From Pannonibacter sp. XCT-53 (GTDB taxonomy: Bacteria; Pseudomonadota; Alphaproteobacteria; Rhizobiales; Stappiaceae), in NCBI RefSeq assembly GCF_009915765.1, contig NZ_JAABLQ010000001.1:1116001-1180000 (forward strand): a stretch of DNA of 64,000 nt, in the 5' to 3' direction. The notes below the pieces were generated by a model. It worked only from the letters and a program-made list of their open reading frames with translations, made no database searches and was not told the DNA's origin. This document shows positions 8,488 through 17,264 of the stretch, piece by piece; the stretch's first letter is position 1, and each line of letters starts with the position of its first letter. A program made the translations under genes and the position numbers.

Positions 8488-9226
8488 CCTGGTCAGGACT
8501 CCGGGGTTCGGCTTCGTCGGGAAGATCAAAGGTGAACTGCACGCGGTCGGCGGCCCAGATGGCCTGGGAGTAGCCGATCGGCCGTCCGGCGAGGGTCGCG
8601 TCGGTCTTGGTGACGACCAGCACGGGCTGGTCAGGGTGCTGCTTGAGCAGACGCGCCTCCTCGAGGGTGGGGCGGCGGGCGTAGATGGTGGTGCTCTTGC
8701 GCAGGTAGTCGGTGATGCCATGCGCGCGGTAGATGTCGGTGACGGAGCGGCCGGCGCGGCGCTGCTCGGCCATGTCGGGAATGAGGTCGAAGGGATGCCA
8801 GGCGACGCCGAGGCTGATCGGCACGCCGTCGGCAAGGCCCCGGCGCATGAGCCGGTGCACCGGCGCGCCCTCGGGCAGCTCCAGCGCCTCCGCCACGCGG
8901 CGCGGCGCGGCGATCACGTCATCGGTCACCTGTTCGCCCGCCGGCGTCACGCCCTGGCTCAGGAGGTTCTGGCGGAAGCGGGTGCGGCGGCTGATCTGGT
9001 AGTTGATGAGAGGCGCGCTTTCGACGAAGGTGCCGCGGCCCTGTTCGACGCGCAGCTTGCCCTCGACCGCAAGGGCGGCAATGGCGCGGCGAACCGAATG
9101 GCGTCCGGCCCCGAATTCGGCGCAAAGCTCCGGCTCGGTCGGCAGTTGCGCGCCCGGTGCCAGCACGCCGGAGAGGATGTCGGCTGCCAGCCGGTCCCGG
9201 ATCGACTGCCACGTTTCCCGCGCCAT
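8480..9226 (-). CDS. phnF: GntR/HutC-family regulator of phosphonate genes
   Basis: A 248-residue regulator: an N-terminal winged helix-turn-helix (WQSIRDRLAADILSG, PTEPELCAEFGAGRHSVRRAI) followed by a UTRA ligand-binding domain (RRTRFRQNLLSQG, with VTKTDATLAGRPIGYSQAIW near the end). Family members repress phn genes until a ligand is present. The ATG at 9226 has GGAGG five bases upstream; the TTG at 9238 is less likely. It is the first gene of the transcript and overlaps phnG by 8 bp. Confidence 0.9.
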   Translation of the reverse strand: MARETWQSIRDRLAADILSGVLAPGAQLPTEPELCAEFGAGRHSVRRAIAALAVEGKLRVEQGRGTFVESAPLINYQISRRTRFRQNLLSQGVTPAGEQVTDDVIAAPRRVAEALELPEGAPVHRLMRRGLADGVPISLGVAWHPFDLIPDMAEQRRAGRSVTDIYRAHGITDYLRKSTTIYARRPTLEEARLLKQHPDQPVLVVTKTDATLAGRPIGYSQAIWAADRVQFTFDLPDEAEPRSPDQDD

Positions 9227-9273
9227 CAAGGCCTCCAATTCATTCGAATGACTTGGAGAGGCATAGCGGGTTT

Positions 9274-9293
9274 AAGTGACAGAGCCGTGACGC
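9274..9293 (-). promoter_or_regulatory. PHO-box-like direct repeat upstream of phnF
   Basis: On the minus strand CGTCAC-GGCTC-TGTCAC gives two GTCAC cores starting 11 bp apart (plus-strand GTGAC at 9276-9280 and 9287-9291), followed by an A/T stretch TTAAA. This matches the tandem-heptamer pattern of PhoB sites, and the distance to the phnF start is about 50 bp. Together with the copy before phnC it suggests phosphate-starvation control of both phn transcripts. Confidence 0.55.
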
Positions 9294-9393
9294 GCCGGCC
9301 TGAAAACGTGCCGCGCGGCCCGGCAGGGGGCCGCGCGGATGCTTGTGCGGACAGATCGGATCATTCCGGATGACATGATCCTGCCCGGAAGGG

Positions 9394-10431
9394 TCAGTTC
9401 ATGCGCAACACCACACGGCCGTCGATCGCGCCCTGGCGCATGCGGTCGAAGATCGCGTTGATGTTGTCGAGGCTGTCTTCCGAGTAGTGCGCCCTGACCT
9501 TGCCCTCGGCCGCGAAGGCGAGGCTTTCGGTGAGGTCATTGCGCGTGCCGACGATGGAGCCGCGAATGGTCTTGGCGTTGAGCACCGTGTCGAAGATCGG
9601 CAGCGGGAAGTCCCCGGGTGGCAGGCCGACGAGGCTCATGGTGCCGCGCCGGGCCAGCATGCCGAAGCCCTGTGCAAAGGACTTGGTCGAGACGGCCGTG
9701 ACCAGCACGCCCTCGGCCCCGCCCAGTTTCTGCATCTCGGCAACCGGGTCGGTGGTCAGGGCGTTGATGGTGTGGTCGGCCCCCAGGTTGCGGGCAAGGG
9801 CCAGCTTGTCGTCATGGATGTCGACGGCGACCACATGCAGGCCCATGGCCTTGGCATATTGCACGGCCATGTGGCCAAGCCCGCCGATGCCGATGATGGC
9901 GACGGTCTCGCCCGGGCGTGTGTCGGTTTCCTTCAGGCCCTTGTAGACGGTCACGCCGGCGCAGAGCACGGGCGCGGCGGGCGCGAACTCGAGCCCGGCC
10001 GGCAGATGCCCGACATAGCCGGGGTCAGCCAGCACATACTCGGCAAAGCCGCCGTTGACGCTGTAGCCGGTGTTCTGCTGCTCGTTGCAGAGGGTTTCCC
10101 AGCCGCCGACGCAGTGCTTGCAGTGGCCGCAGGCGGAGTGCAGCCAGGGCATGCCGACCCGGTCGCCTTCCTTGATGCCCTTCACGCCGGCCCCGACCTC
10201 GCAGACGATGCCGACGCCTTCGTGGCCGGGAATGAAGGGGGGATTGGGTTTCACCGGCCAGTCGCCGTCGGCGGCGTGAAGGTCGGTGTGGCAGACGCCG
10301 CTGGCCATCACCTTGACGACGATCTTGCCGGGGAGGGCGACGGGACGGGCGACCTCGCAGACATCAAGCGGGGCGCCGAAGGCCCGCACGACGGCGGCCT
10401 TCATGGTCGCCGGATTGGGTGTCGCTGACAT
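9394..10431 (-). CDS. adhP: Zinc-dependent alcohol dehydrogenase, AdhP type
   Basis: A 345-residue medium-chain dehydrogenase that interconverts primary alcohols and aldehydes with NAD. Catalytic zinc ligands are in GVCHTDLHAA and PGHEGVG. The structural zinc site is CGHCKHCVGGWETLC, with all four cysteines present. The nucleotide-binding GIGGLGHMAVQYAKAMG and the following VDIHDDK acidic end suggest NAD use. The ATG at 10431 follows a GGAAGAAAG ribosome site. It stands alone between phnF and the divergently read adenine deaminase gene. Confidence 0.92.
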   Translation of the reverse strand: MSATPNPATMKAAVVRAFGAPLDVCEVARPVALPGKIVVKVMASGVCHTDLHAADGDWPVKPNPPFIPGHEGVGIVCEVGAGVKGIKEGDRVGMPWLHSACGHCKHCVGGWETLCNEQQNTGYSVNGGFAEYVLADPGYVGHLPAGLEFAPAAPVLCAGVTVYKGLKETDTRPGETVAIIGIGGLGHMAVQYAKAMGLHVVAVDIHDDKLALARNLGADHTINALTTDPVAEMQKLGGAEGVLVTAVSTKSFAQGFGMLARRGTMSLVGLPPGDFPLPIFDTVLNAKTIRGSIVGTRNDLTESLAFAAEGKVRAHYSEDSLDNINAIFDRMRQGAIDGRVVLRMN

Positions 10432-10679
10432 TTTGTCTTTCTTCCTTGGATTGAGGAAAGAGCGTGTCCTTTGGCCCTGGTGTGTGGCCGGAACCGGACA
10501 ACCGGGACGTTAAAGACGCAAGTCTTGCGCGGCCTTGCGCCAGATCAAAGCCGGCAGCACCTCCGTAGTCTTGCGAGGTCTGGAGAGGGCGGTGCAAACC
10601 GCCTTGCCAAGCTTGACACCCGCCGGCACAGCAAGGACCATGGCCGACGACAAGTCATTGCAGTCAGGGAGTTAGCCAC

Positions 10680-12494
10680 GTGACCGATGCCGCCGCCGAG
10701 AACCGGACGAAATCCTGGGCCGAGGTTGCCCCGCGCCTTGTCGCGGTTGCGGCGGGTCGGGCGGCGGCGGATCTGGTGATCCGGGGAGGGCGCCTTGTCA
10801 ATGTGCAGAGCCGCGAGATCCTTGACGGCTGGCAGGTGGCGATTGCCGAGGGGCGCTTTGCCTATGTCGGGCCGGACGCCTCGCATTGCATCGGGGAGGG
10901 GACCGAGATCGTCGAGGCCGAGGGGCGCTACCTGATCCCCGGCCTGTGTGACGGCCACATGCACATCGAGAGCGGCATGCTGACGCCGGCAGAGTTCGCC
11001 GCCGCCGTCGCCCCGCATGGCACGACGACGATCTTCCATGACCCGCACGAGATTGCCAATGTGCTGGGGCTGGCGGGTGTGCGCATGATGCATGACGAGG
11101 CCTTGCTGCAGCCGATCAACATCTACACCCAGATGCCCTCCTGCGCGCCCTCGGCGCCGGGGCTGGAGACGACCGGCTTTGCCGTGTCGGCTGCGGATGT
11201 GGCCGAGGCGATGGCCTGGCCCGGGATCATCGGCCTTGGCGAGATGATGAATTATCCCGGCGTCATCCACGGCGATCCGCAGATGCTGGCCGAGATGGCC
11301 GCAACCATGGCGGCGGGCAAGACGGTCGGCGGCCACTACGCAAGTCCTGACCGGGGTATCCCGTTCCACGCCTATGTCGCCGGCGGCCCGGCCGATGACC
11401 ATGAGGGCACGGCGGAGAGCGATGCGGTGGCGCGGGTGCGGCAGGGCATGCGCTCGATGATGCGGCTGGGGTCGGCCTGGTATGACGTGGAAAGCCAGAT
11501 CACGGCGGTGACGCAGAAGGGGCTCGATCCGCGCAACTTCATCCTGTGCACCGACGACTGCCATTCCGGCACGCTGGTGCATGAGGGGCACATGAACCGG
11601 GTGGTGCGCCATGCGATTGCCTGCGGCTGCGACCCGGTGATCGCGCTGCAGATGGCGACGATCAACACGGCGACGCATTTCGGGCTGGAGCGGGAGCTGG
11701 GCTCCATCGCGCCGGGCCGCCGCGCCGACGTGATCCTGACCTCGAGCCTCACCGAGCTGCCGATCGAGGCGGTCTATGCGCGGGGGCAACTGGTGGCCGA
11801 ACACGGCGAGATGCGCGTTGCCTGCCCGCATTACGACTGGCCGCAGTCCGCACGCGAGACGGTGCGCCTTGGCAAGGTGCTGGCCGCGTCCGACTTTGCC
11901 ATTGCCGCGCCGAAGGGCGCCAATGCGGTCAAGGCCAAGGTGATCGGCGTGGTCGAGAACCAGGCGCCGACCAGGGCGCTGACGGCGGAGCTGCCCGTGA
12001 TCGGCGGGCTGGTGGAAGGCGAGAACGGCGTCTGCCAGATCGCGCTGGTCGAGCGGCACCAGGCGACCGGCAAGGTGGTGAACGGCTTCGTCTCCGGCTT
12101 CGGCTACCAGGGCGAGATGGCCATTGCCTCGACCGTTGCCCATGACAGCCACCACATGATCGTCGTCGGCACCAGCCGCGAGATGATGGCCAGGGCGGCC
12201 AATCGCCTTGGTGAGGTCGGCGGCGGCGTGACGGTGTGGAAGGACGGCAAGGAGCTGGCGCTGGTGGAGCTGCCGATTGCGGGACTGATGTCGGACCGGC
12301 CGGCCGCCGAGGTGGCGGCGAAGGCGGCGGCGATGGTGGAGGCGATGGCGGCCTGCGGCTGCAAGCTCAACAACGCCTACATGCAGCATTCGCTGCTGGC
12401 GCTGGTGGTGATCCCGGAGCTCCGGATTTCGGATCTGGGCCTGGTCGATGTGACCCGCTTTGAACTGACCGAGCTGTTCGAGCCGACCGCCTGA
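10680..12494 (+). CDS. ade: Adenine deaminase
   Basis: A 604-residue amidohydrolase of the AdeC type, which converts adenine to hypoxanthine and ammonia for purine salvage. Metal-binding signatures are LCDGHMHIESGM near residue 95, HGTTTIFHDPHEIANV, and CTDDCHSGTLVHEGHM. The C-terminal half has the family-specific SGFGYQGEMAIASTVAHDSHH. A GTG start at 10680 is supported by GGGAG at a normal distance and by family length. The C-P lyase first step releases adenine, so a nearby adenine deaminase may be metabolically fitting; that link is inference. Confidence 0.94.
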   Translation: MTDAAAENRTKSWAEVAPRLVAVAAGRAAADLVIRGGRLVNVQSREILDGWQVAIAEGRFAYVGPDASHCIGEGTEIVEAEGRYLIPGLCDGHMHIESGMLTPAEFAAAVAPHGTTTIFHDPHEIANVLGLAGVRMMHDEALLQPINIYTQMPSCAPSAPGLETTGFAVSAADVAEAMAWPGIIGLGEMMNYPGVIHGDPQMLAEMAATMAAGKTVGGHYASPDRGIPFHAYVAGGPADDHEGTAESDAVARVRQGMRSMMRLGSAWYDVESQITAVTQKGLDPRNFILCTDDCHSGTLVHEGHMNRVVRHAIACGCDPVIALQMATINTATHFGLERELGSIAPGRRADVILTSSLTELPIEAVYARGQLVAEHGEMRVACPHYDWPQSARETVRLGKVLAASDFAIAAPKGANAVKAKVIGVVENQAPTRALTAELPVIGGLVEGENGVCQIALVERHQATGKVVNGFVSGFGYQGEMAIASTVAHDSHHMIVVGTSREMMARAANRLGEVGGGVTVWKDGKELALVELPIAGLMSDRPAAEVAAKAAAMVEAMAACGCKLNNAYMQHSLLALVVIPELRISDLGLVDVTRFELTELFEPTA

Positions 12495-12550
12495 CGGCAG
12501 CCGCCTGCGGACCGAAGGCCGGCCTGTCGCGTGTGGCCAATGGTCCGGGG

Positions 12551-13345
12551 CTAGAACAGGCCCTGGATGCGACGGATCACGAATTTCAGGTTGGAAAAGG
12601 CGATGACACTGGCCAGGCGCGGCCAGGAGATCCGGCCCTCGCGGTGCAGCCCGCGGAACACCGCAAGCTTGCCGCGTTCCATCTTCAGCACGGCGGCACT
12701 GAGGCCGGGGGCGGCGTCATGGCCGCCGACGATGCCCGACAGCGGCACGTCGATCAGCATGAAACGATGGCCGTCGGCGAGGATGCGGCACCACAGCTTG
12801 AAGTCCTCGCTGTAGCGCATGTCTTCGGGAAAGCGGTAGTCGGGGCTGTTGCGCAGCACCACCGAGGAGGTGATGATCCGGCTCCAGTAGAGCAGGCCGG
12901 TGAAGCTCAACGGCTGCGGCGCCGGCACCTCGACAGCCGGGGGCGGCGACAGGCTGAGGTCGACCTTGCGGGCATGCGAGGACCCGAAGCTGCCGGTTTC
13001 CTGCATGACGCGCATCTGGATCTCCAGCTTGCGCGGGTGCCAGATGTCGTCCGAATCGAGGAAGGCGACGTGATCGCCGCGTGCCATCGACCAGCCGGCA
13101 TTGCGGGCAAGGCTTGGCCCGCCGTTCTGCGGCATGCGGTGCAGGATGATCTCGGGTGCAGGACAGGTGGCGGCGAAGGCCCGGATCACCTCGACCGTGT
13201 CGTCGCGGCTGCAGTCATCGACGCAGATGACCTCGACCGGCAGCAGCGTCTGGTCGGCAATGGAGCGCAGCGTGGTGCCGATGGTGCGGGCAGCGTTGTA
13301 GCACGGGATGATGACGCTCACCCTGGCTGGGCCGGTCCTGTTCAC
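12551..13345 (-). CDS. Family 2 glycosyltransferase
   Basis: A 264-residue GT-A fold enzyme. The nucleotide-sugar-binding start is VSVIIPCYNAARTIGTTLRSI, followed by VICVDDCSRDDT, GGPSLARNAG and the DxD-type FLDSDDIWHP near residue 97, then YSEDFKLWCRI, which fits the acceptor/catalytic region. No transmembrane segment is evident. The GTG start at 13345 overlaps the stop of the flippase gene in a GTGA arrangement, so the two are co-translated and probably act in one surface polysaccharide pathway. The sugar and acceptor are unknown. Confidence 0.88.
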   Translation of the reverse strand: MNRTGPARVSVIIPCYNAARTIGTTLRSIADQTLLPVEVICVDDCSRDDTVEVIRAFAATCPAPEIILHRMPQNGGPSLARNAGWSMARGDHVAFLDSDDIWHPRKLEIQMRVMQETGSFGSSHARKVDLSLSPPPAVEVPAPQPLSFTGLLYWSRIITSSVVLRNSPDYRFPEDMRYSEDFKLWCRILADGHRFMLIDVPLSGIVGGHDAAPGLSAAVLKMERGKLAVFRGLHREGRISWPRLASVIAFSNLKFVIRRIQGLF

Positions 13346-14697
13346 GTCGCGCGTTCCCCATGTCTGAGTGCCCGGAGCATGCCGAGGAAAAACAGGATGC
13401 ACATAACAGATTCGGCCGCCACCATGGCGATTGCCGCGCCGACCGCGCCCTGACCGGGAATGAGGGCGACCGCCAGCGCCACATCGACCGCGATGGCTGC
13501 CAGCACGAACCAGAGCCGCAGCCGGATGAAGGCGCCGACGAACAGGACCGAACCGAAACACAGGCTGAGGGAGCGCAGCGGCAGCGACCACATGAGGATC
13601 ATCAGCGCCGCAGCCAGAGGCTGACCCTCGGCCCCGAAGAAGAAGCGCCCGACGAGATCGCCCGCCAGCGTCAGCAGCACGATGCCGGCCGCCGACAGGA
13701 TGAGGACCAGCAGGGTGGCCCCCTTCAGCACGGTGACGAGCTGCGCCCGGTCCTGGTGGTACCAGCGGTGGATGCGCGGCACGAGCACCTTCTCGAAGGC
13801 CATGTTGGGCACGAGCAGGAAGGCGTTCATGACCATGAAGGCGATGTTGTAGTAGGCCGCGCCCGCGTCGCTGCCGAGATATTTCACCAGCACCACGTTG
13901 AGCTGGGTGTAGAGCAGATAGGCAAAGCCGACGAGGCCGAAGGGCAGGGAGGCGCCGAGCACGTCGCCAAGGCTCGCCGGGGCCATGCCGGAGGCGCAGC
14001 TGGCGGAGGGGCGGGGGCCGTGTCCCTTGAGCGCAAGCCGGCCGCCGAGCCTTGCCCTGAGCCGCAGCGCGCCGAGCAAAACGATGGCCAGCGACCCGAG
14101 ACCGAAGGCGAGCAGGGCCGCCGCGAGGCCGGCCGTCGCCGGCAGCAGGGCGAGCAGACCGCCGAGCAGCCCCAGCCTGAACACATGCGGCAGCACCTGC
14201 CACAGCGCGAAGGCCGTGTAGTCCTCCTCCAGCTGGTACAGGACCCCGACCAGTTCCATGAGGATCTGCGCCAGGACGAAGACCATCAGCGCCAGGATGA
14301 CCACGGTCGTGGCCTGGTCATGCGGTCCCGCAAGCGCCCAGGCGGCCAGCAGGGCAAGCACCGCCAGCGCCGACGCCCGGACATAGCGCAGCGACGCGCC
14401 GAGCCACCGCTCCGCCTGCCAGCCCTCCTTGCCGAAGACGGAGAGCCAGAAGCTGCCGATGCCGAAGCAGGCGAGCGGGGCCATGATCGTGACAAGGCTG
14501 AGGCCGGCGGAGAAGCGGCCATAATCGTCGGGCCCGAGCTGCCGTGCGAGCACGGTCTGGGTGACGAAGGCAAGCAGGGCCGCCCCGCCCGTGGCCGCCC
14601 CGAGCTTCAGGAAGGGAGCCGCCTGGGTGAGAACCATGGCGAAACGTGTGGCGAGACGTGTGGCGGGACGCGGGCGGGGTGAAGGGGGGGGCGTCAT
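13342..14697 (-). CDS. Lipopolysaccharide/polysaccharide flippase (MATE/Wzx-like)
   Basis: A polytopic inner-membrane protein of about 451 residues with roughly 12-14 hydrophobic segments and the N-terminal signature LLAFVTQTVLARQLGPDDYGRFSAGLSL typical of the polysaccharide biosynthesis/Wzx superfamily. It likely moves lipid-linked glycans across the membrane. The ATG at 14697 is chosen; a GTG at 14730 and an ATG at 14637 are alternatives because no strong ribosome site decides. It lies directly upstream of the glycosyltransferase with a 4-bp overlap. Confidence 0.83.
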   Translation of the reverse strand: MTPPPSPRPRPATRLATRFAMVLTQAAPFLKLGAATGGAALLAFVTQTVLARQLGPDDYGRFSAGLSLVTIMAPLACFGIGSFWLSVFGKEGWQAERWLGASLRYVRASALAVLALLAAWALAGPHDQATTVVILALMVFVLAQILMELVGVLYQLEEDYTAFALWQVLPHVFRLGLLGGLLALLPATAGLAAALLAFGLGSLAIVLLGALRLRARLGGRLALKGHGPRPSASCASGMAPASLGDVLGASLPFGLVGFAYLLYTQLNVVLVKYLGSDAGAAYYNIAFMVMNAFLLVPNMAFEKVLVPRIHRWYHQDRAQLVTVLKGATLLVLILSAAGIVLLTLAGDLVGRFFFGAEGQPLAAALMILMWSLPLRSLSLCFGSVLFVGAFIRLRLWFVLAAIAVDVALAVALIPGQGAVGAAIAMVAAESVMCILFFLGMLRALRHGERAT

Positions 14698-14846
14698 GCT
14701 CGAGGGGTCGTCCTTCCGGCTCCGTGGCACCTCTGCCGGCGGTCGGCCTCATTGATGCCGGAGACTGCTTTCAAAAGCGTGACCGCACGCCGCAGGGCTG
14801 CAGGGGCCGCTTGTCCTGATACGGCATGCGATGCTGGGTACCAGAC

Positions 14847-15221
14847 ATGTGGAACTGCCGTCGCCCCCTCCGGTCCGTTCTGGTCGCGCTCTGTGTGCTG
14901 GCCCTGATTGCGCTCGGGGGCGGGGCAGGCGCAGGGATGCGCTCGGCACCCGAGCGCGACGCAGCGCTTGCGGCCTATGTGCTGGCCGGTGGCAGCCTCT
15001 CCGATCTCTGTCTCGGGGGTGGCGAGGAACCCGACAGCCATCCATCGTCCTGCAAGGACTGTACCTTGTGCAAGGTGCCGCAGCCCTTGCTGATCGAGAC
15101 GTCTCGTCTGCCGTTTCCCCGCAGCACGCCCGAGGCAGGCAGGTTCGAGCGCCAGGACGCTGTCCCCGCGCTCGCAGCCATGGCCATGCGTGTCAGGGCT
15201 CCGCCGCACCAGGCCGGCTGA
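14847..15221 (+). CDS. Small secreted cysteine-containing protein, DUF2946-like
   Basis: A 124-residue protein with an N-terminal hydrophobic signal (RSVLVALCVLALIALGG) and a mature part containing LSDLCLGGGEEPDSH, a CKDCTLCKVPQ cysteine cluster and the ending MRVRAPP. This arrangement (signal, spaced cysteines including CxxC, terminal RxPP) resembles DUF2946 proteins, which often accompany copper genes. An ATG at 14826 seven codons upstream is an alternative start. It precedes mbnP by 80 bp and probably shares its transcript. A role in metal handling is inferred from context. Confidence 0.6.
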   Translation: MWNCRRPLRSVLVALCVLALIALGGGAGAGMRSAPERDAALAAYVLAGGSLSDLCLGGGEEPDSHPSSCKDCTLCKVPQPLLIETSRLPFPRSTPEAGRFERQDAVPALAAMAMRVRAPPHQAG

Positions 15222-15301
15222 GCTTCTGTCCGCTGCAGCCCGGCCGGGCCGCAGCCCCTTGCCCTTTTCGGGCCTGCCTTCTTTCGGGAAAGATCCCTCA
15301 C

Positions 15302-16138
15302 ATGAAACTGCATCTTGTTGCGGCGCTTGCCGTCCTGTCGTCCACGCCGGCGCTCGCCGACATGCGCGTGTCCATTCCCTTTGCGGCCGAAATCGGCGGC
15401 AAGGCCTTTTCCTGCTCCGAGACCTACGCCGGCCTTGGCAGCACCGGCGCCGAGGTGAAGGCGGTCGACTTCCGCCTTTTCGTCTCCAACGCCGCTCTGG
15501 TGCGCAAGGACGGCACGCTGCAGCCGATCACGCTGGACCAGGACGGCCAGTGGCAGACCGGCAGCACCGCGCTCATCGACTTCGAGGACGCCAGCGGCGG
15601 CTGCACCAACGGCACCAAGGCGCTCAACACCACCTTGCGCGGCATCGTACCGGCCGGCGAGTACCAGGGGCTGAGCTTCACGGTGGGCGTGCCCTTCGAG
15701 ATCAACCATGGGGATCCGACCCTGGCGCCGGCACCGCTCAACACCACGGCGATGTTCTGGAACTGGCAGGGCGGCTACAAGTTCGTTCGCATCGACATGG
15801 TTCCGACCGACCGCAAGGAAGATGGCCCCAAGGGCTGGTTCCTGCATCTCGGCTCGACCCAGTGCGACGCGGCCTCGAAGACCGAATCGCCCAAGGCTTG
15901 CAAGAACGGCAACCGCATCGACGTGCAACTCGACAGCTTCCGCCCGGACGGCAGCACCGTGGTGATCGACCCGGCTCCGGTGGTGGCAGGGGCGGACCTG
16001 CGGGTGAATGCGCCGGAGACCTCGCCCGGCTGCATGGCCTTCCCGAAGGATCCGGACTGCATGACCGTGATGACCAAGCTGGGGCTGCCCTACATGGACG
16101 TGGCGGCCGGTCCCCAGGCGCTTGTCTCCCTGCGCTGA
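15302..16138 (+). CDS. mbnP: MbnP-family periplasmic copper-associated protein
   Basis: A 278-residue secreted protein (signal MKLHLVAALAVLSSTPALA) of the family once called metallo-mystery pair four-Cys protein. Visible family features are the FAAEIGGKAFSC start, VDFRLFVSNAALV, the FWNWQGGYKF block with W153 and W155, and the cysteine pairs in TQCDAA/KACKNG and PGCMAF/PDCMTV. In the methanotroph system, MbnH oxidises a tryptophan of MbnP to kynurenine to help bind copper. W153 or W155 are candidates here. The next gene, 4 bp on, is its MbnH partner. Confidence 0.88.
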   Translation: MKLHLVAALAVLSSTPALADMRVSIPFAAEIGGKAFSCSETYAGLGSTGAEVKAVDFRLFVSNAALVRKDGTLQPITLDQDGQWQTGSTALIDFEDASGGCTNGTKALNTTLRGIVPAGEYQGLSFTVGVPFEINHGDPTLAPAPLNTTAMFWNWQGGYKFVRIDMVPTDRKEDGPKGWFLHLGSTQCDAASKTESPKACKNGNRIDVQLDSFRPDGSTVVIDPAPVVAGADLRVNAPETSPGCMAFPKDPDCMTVMTKLGLPYMDVAAGPQALVSLR

Positions 16139-16142
16139 CGCC

Positions 16143-17264
16143 ATGCGCCGGCTGTTGCAGACGGCGGCGGCGAGTGTCTGGCTGGCTGTGGCGGTGCATC
16201 CCGCCGCAGCCGAGACCTTCGTCTGGCCCTTGCCCGCCTGGATGCCGCCCCCCGTCGTGCCGGGCGACAACGCCATGACGGCGGCCAAGGTGGATCTCGG
16301 CCGTCATCTCTTCTATGACGCGCGCCTGTCCGCTGACGGAACGGTCGCCTGCGTCTCCTGCCATGTCCAGGAGCGCGCCTTCACCGATGGTCGTCCGACC
16401 AGCGTCGGCATCGACGGGACAACGGGGCATCTCAATGCGCCGAGCCTCGCCAATGCCGCCTACCTGCCGGTGCTGACCTGGGCCAATCCGCACATGACCA
16501 CGCTGGAGTTCCAGGCGCTGGTGCCGCTGTTCGGCGAGGCTCCGGTGGAGATGGGCGGAGCCGGGCGTGAGGTCGAGATCTTTGCCCGTCTGGCGGCGGA
16601 CCCCTACTACGCCACAGCCTTTGCCGCGGCGTTTCCGGAGCGGCCGCAGCCGGATCTCTTCACGGTCACCCGGGCACTGGCTGCGTTCCAGCGCTCGATC
16701 GTCTCCGTGGCAAGCCCCTACGACCGGTTCAAGTATGGCGGGCAGAGCGATGCCCTGTCCGAGGCGGCGCAGCGCGGCGAGCAGCTCTTCTTCGACCATC
16801 GCCTTGAGTGCTATCATTGTCACTCGGGCATCCACTTCACCAACAATCTCAAGACCATCCGGACCAGCACAGGTGGCGGGGAGGCGGGCTACCACAACAC
16901 CGGCCTTCATGACCCCTATCCTGATGCGGCGCCCGGACTGATCGAGATCACGGGTCGGGAGGCAGATGCCGGCCGCTTCCGGACGCCGAGCCTGCGCAAC
17001 GTCGCGCTGACGGCGCCCTACATGCACGACGGCTCGATCCCCGACCTCAGGGGCGTGCTGGAGCACTATGCCCGTGGCGGTCGTGCCGGCAGCCATCCGC
17101 AGAAGGACGGCATGATCGTGGGGTTCGAGGTCAGCCCCCGGGAGGTCGACGACCTCATCGCCTTCCTCGAAAGCCTGAAGGACGAAACCCTGATCCACAA
17201 CCCGGCGCTTGCCGATCCCTGGCCGGAAGACCATCCGGCCCGCGCCAGACGGGTGATGCCGTGA
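16143..17264 (+). CDS. mbnH: MbnH-family di-haem cytochrome c peroxidase-like enzyme
   Basis: A 373-residue periplasmic di-haem enzyme (signal to about AAAE). Haem sites are CVSCH at residues 70-74 and CYHCH at 223-227. Family blocks include LGRHLFYDARLS, NAPSLANAAYLPVLTWANP, and FRTPSLRNVALTAPYMHDGS. MbnH proteins form a high-valent bis-Fe(IV) state that oxidises a tryptophan in MbnP. The ATG at 16143 lies 4 bp after mbnP; the stop overlaps the following gene in GTGA. Confidence 0.9.
   Translation: MRRLLQTAAASVWLAVAVHPAAAETFVWPLPAWMPPPVVPGDNAMTAAKVDLGRHLFYDARLSADGTVACVSCHVQERAFTDGRPTSVGIDGTTGHLNAPSLANAAYLPVLTWANPHMTTLEFQALVPLFGEAPVEMGGAGREVEIFARLAADPYYATAFAAAFPERPQPDLFTVTRALAAFQRSIVSVASPYDRFKYGGQSDALSEAAQRGEQLFFDHRLECYHCHSGIHFTNNLKTIRTSTGGGEAGYHNTGLHDPYPDAAPGLIEITGREADAGRFRTPSLRNVALTAPYMHDGSIPDLRGVLEHYARGGRAGSHPQKDGMIVGFEVSPREVDDLIAFLESLKDETLIHNPALADPWPEDHPARARRVMP

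Noticed and set aside
10545..12389. Open frame of 614 codons on the minus strand opposite ade
   Set aside because: Antisense shadow, rich in His/Arg/Gly with no motif, while the plus strand encodes a full adenine deaminase.
12551..14203. 550-codon minus-strand frame covering the glycosyltransferase and part of the flippase as a single fusion protein
   Set aside because: Only its end resembles glycosyltransferase; the first half is out of frame with the flippase, whose own frame has clear membrane segments. The two genes overlap by 4 bp instead.
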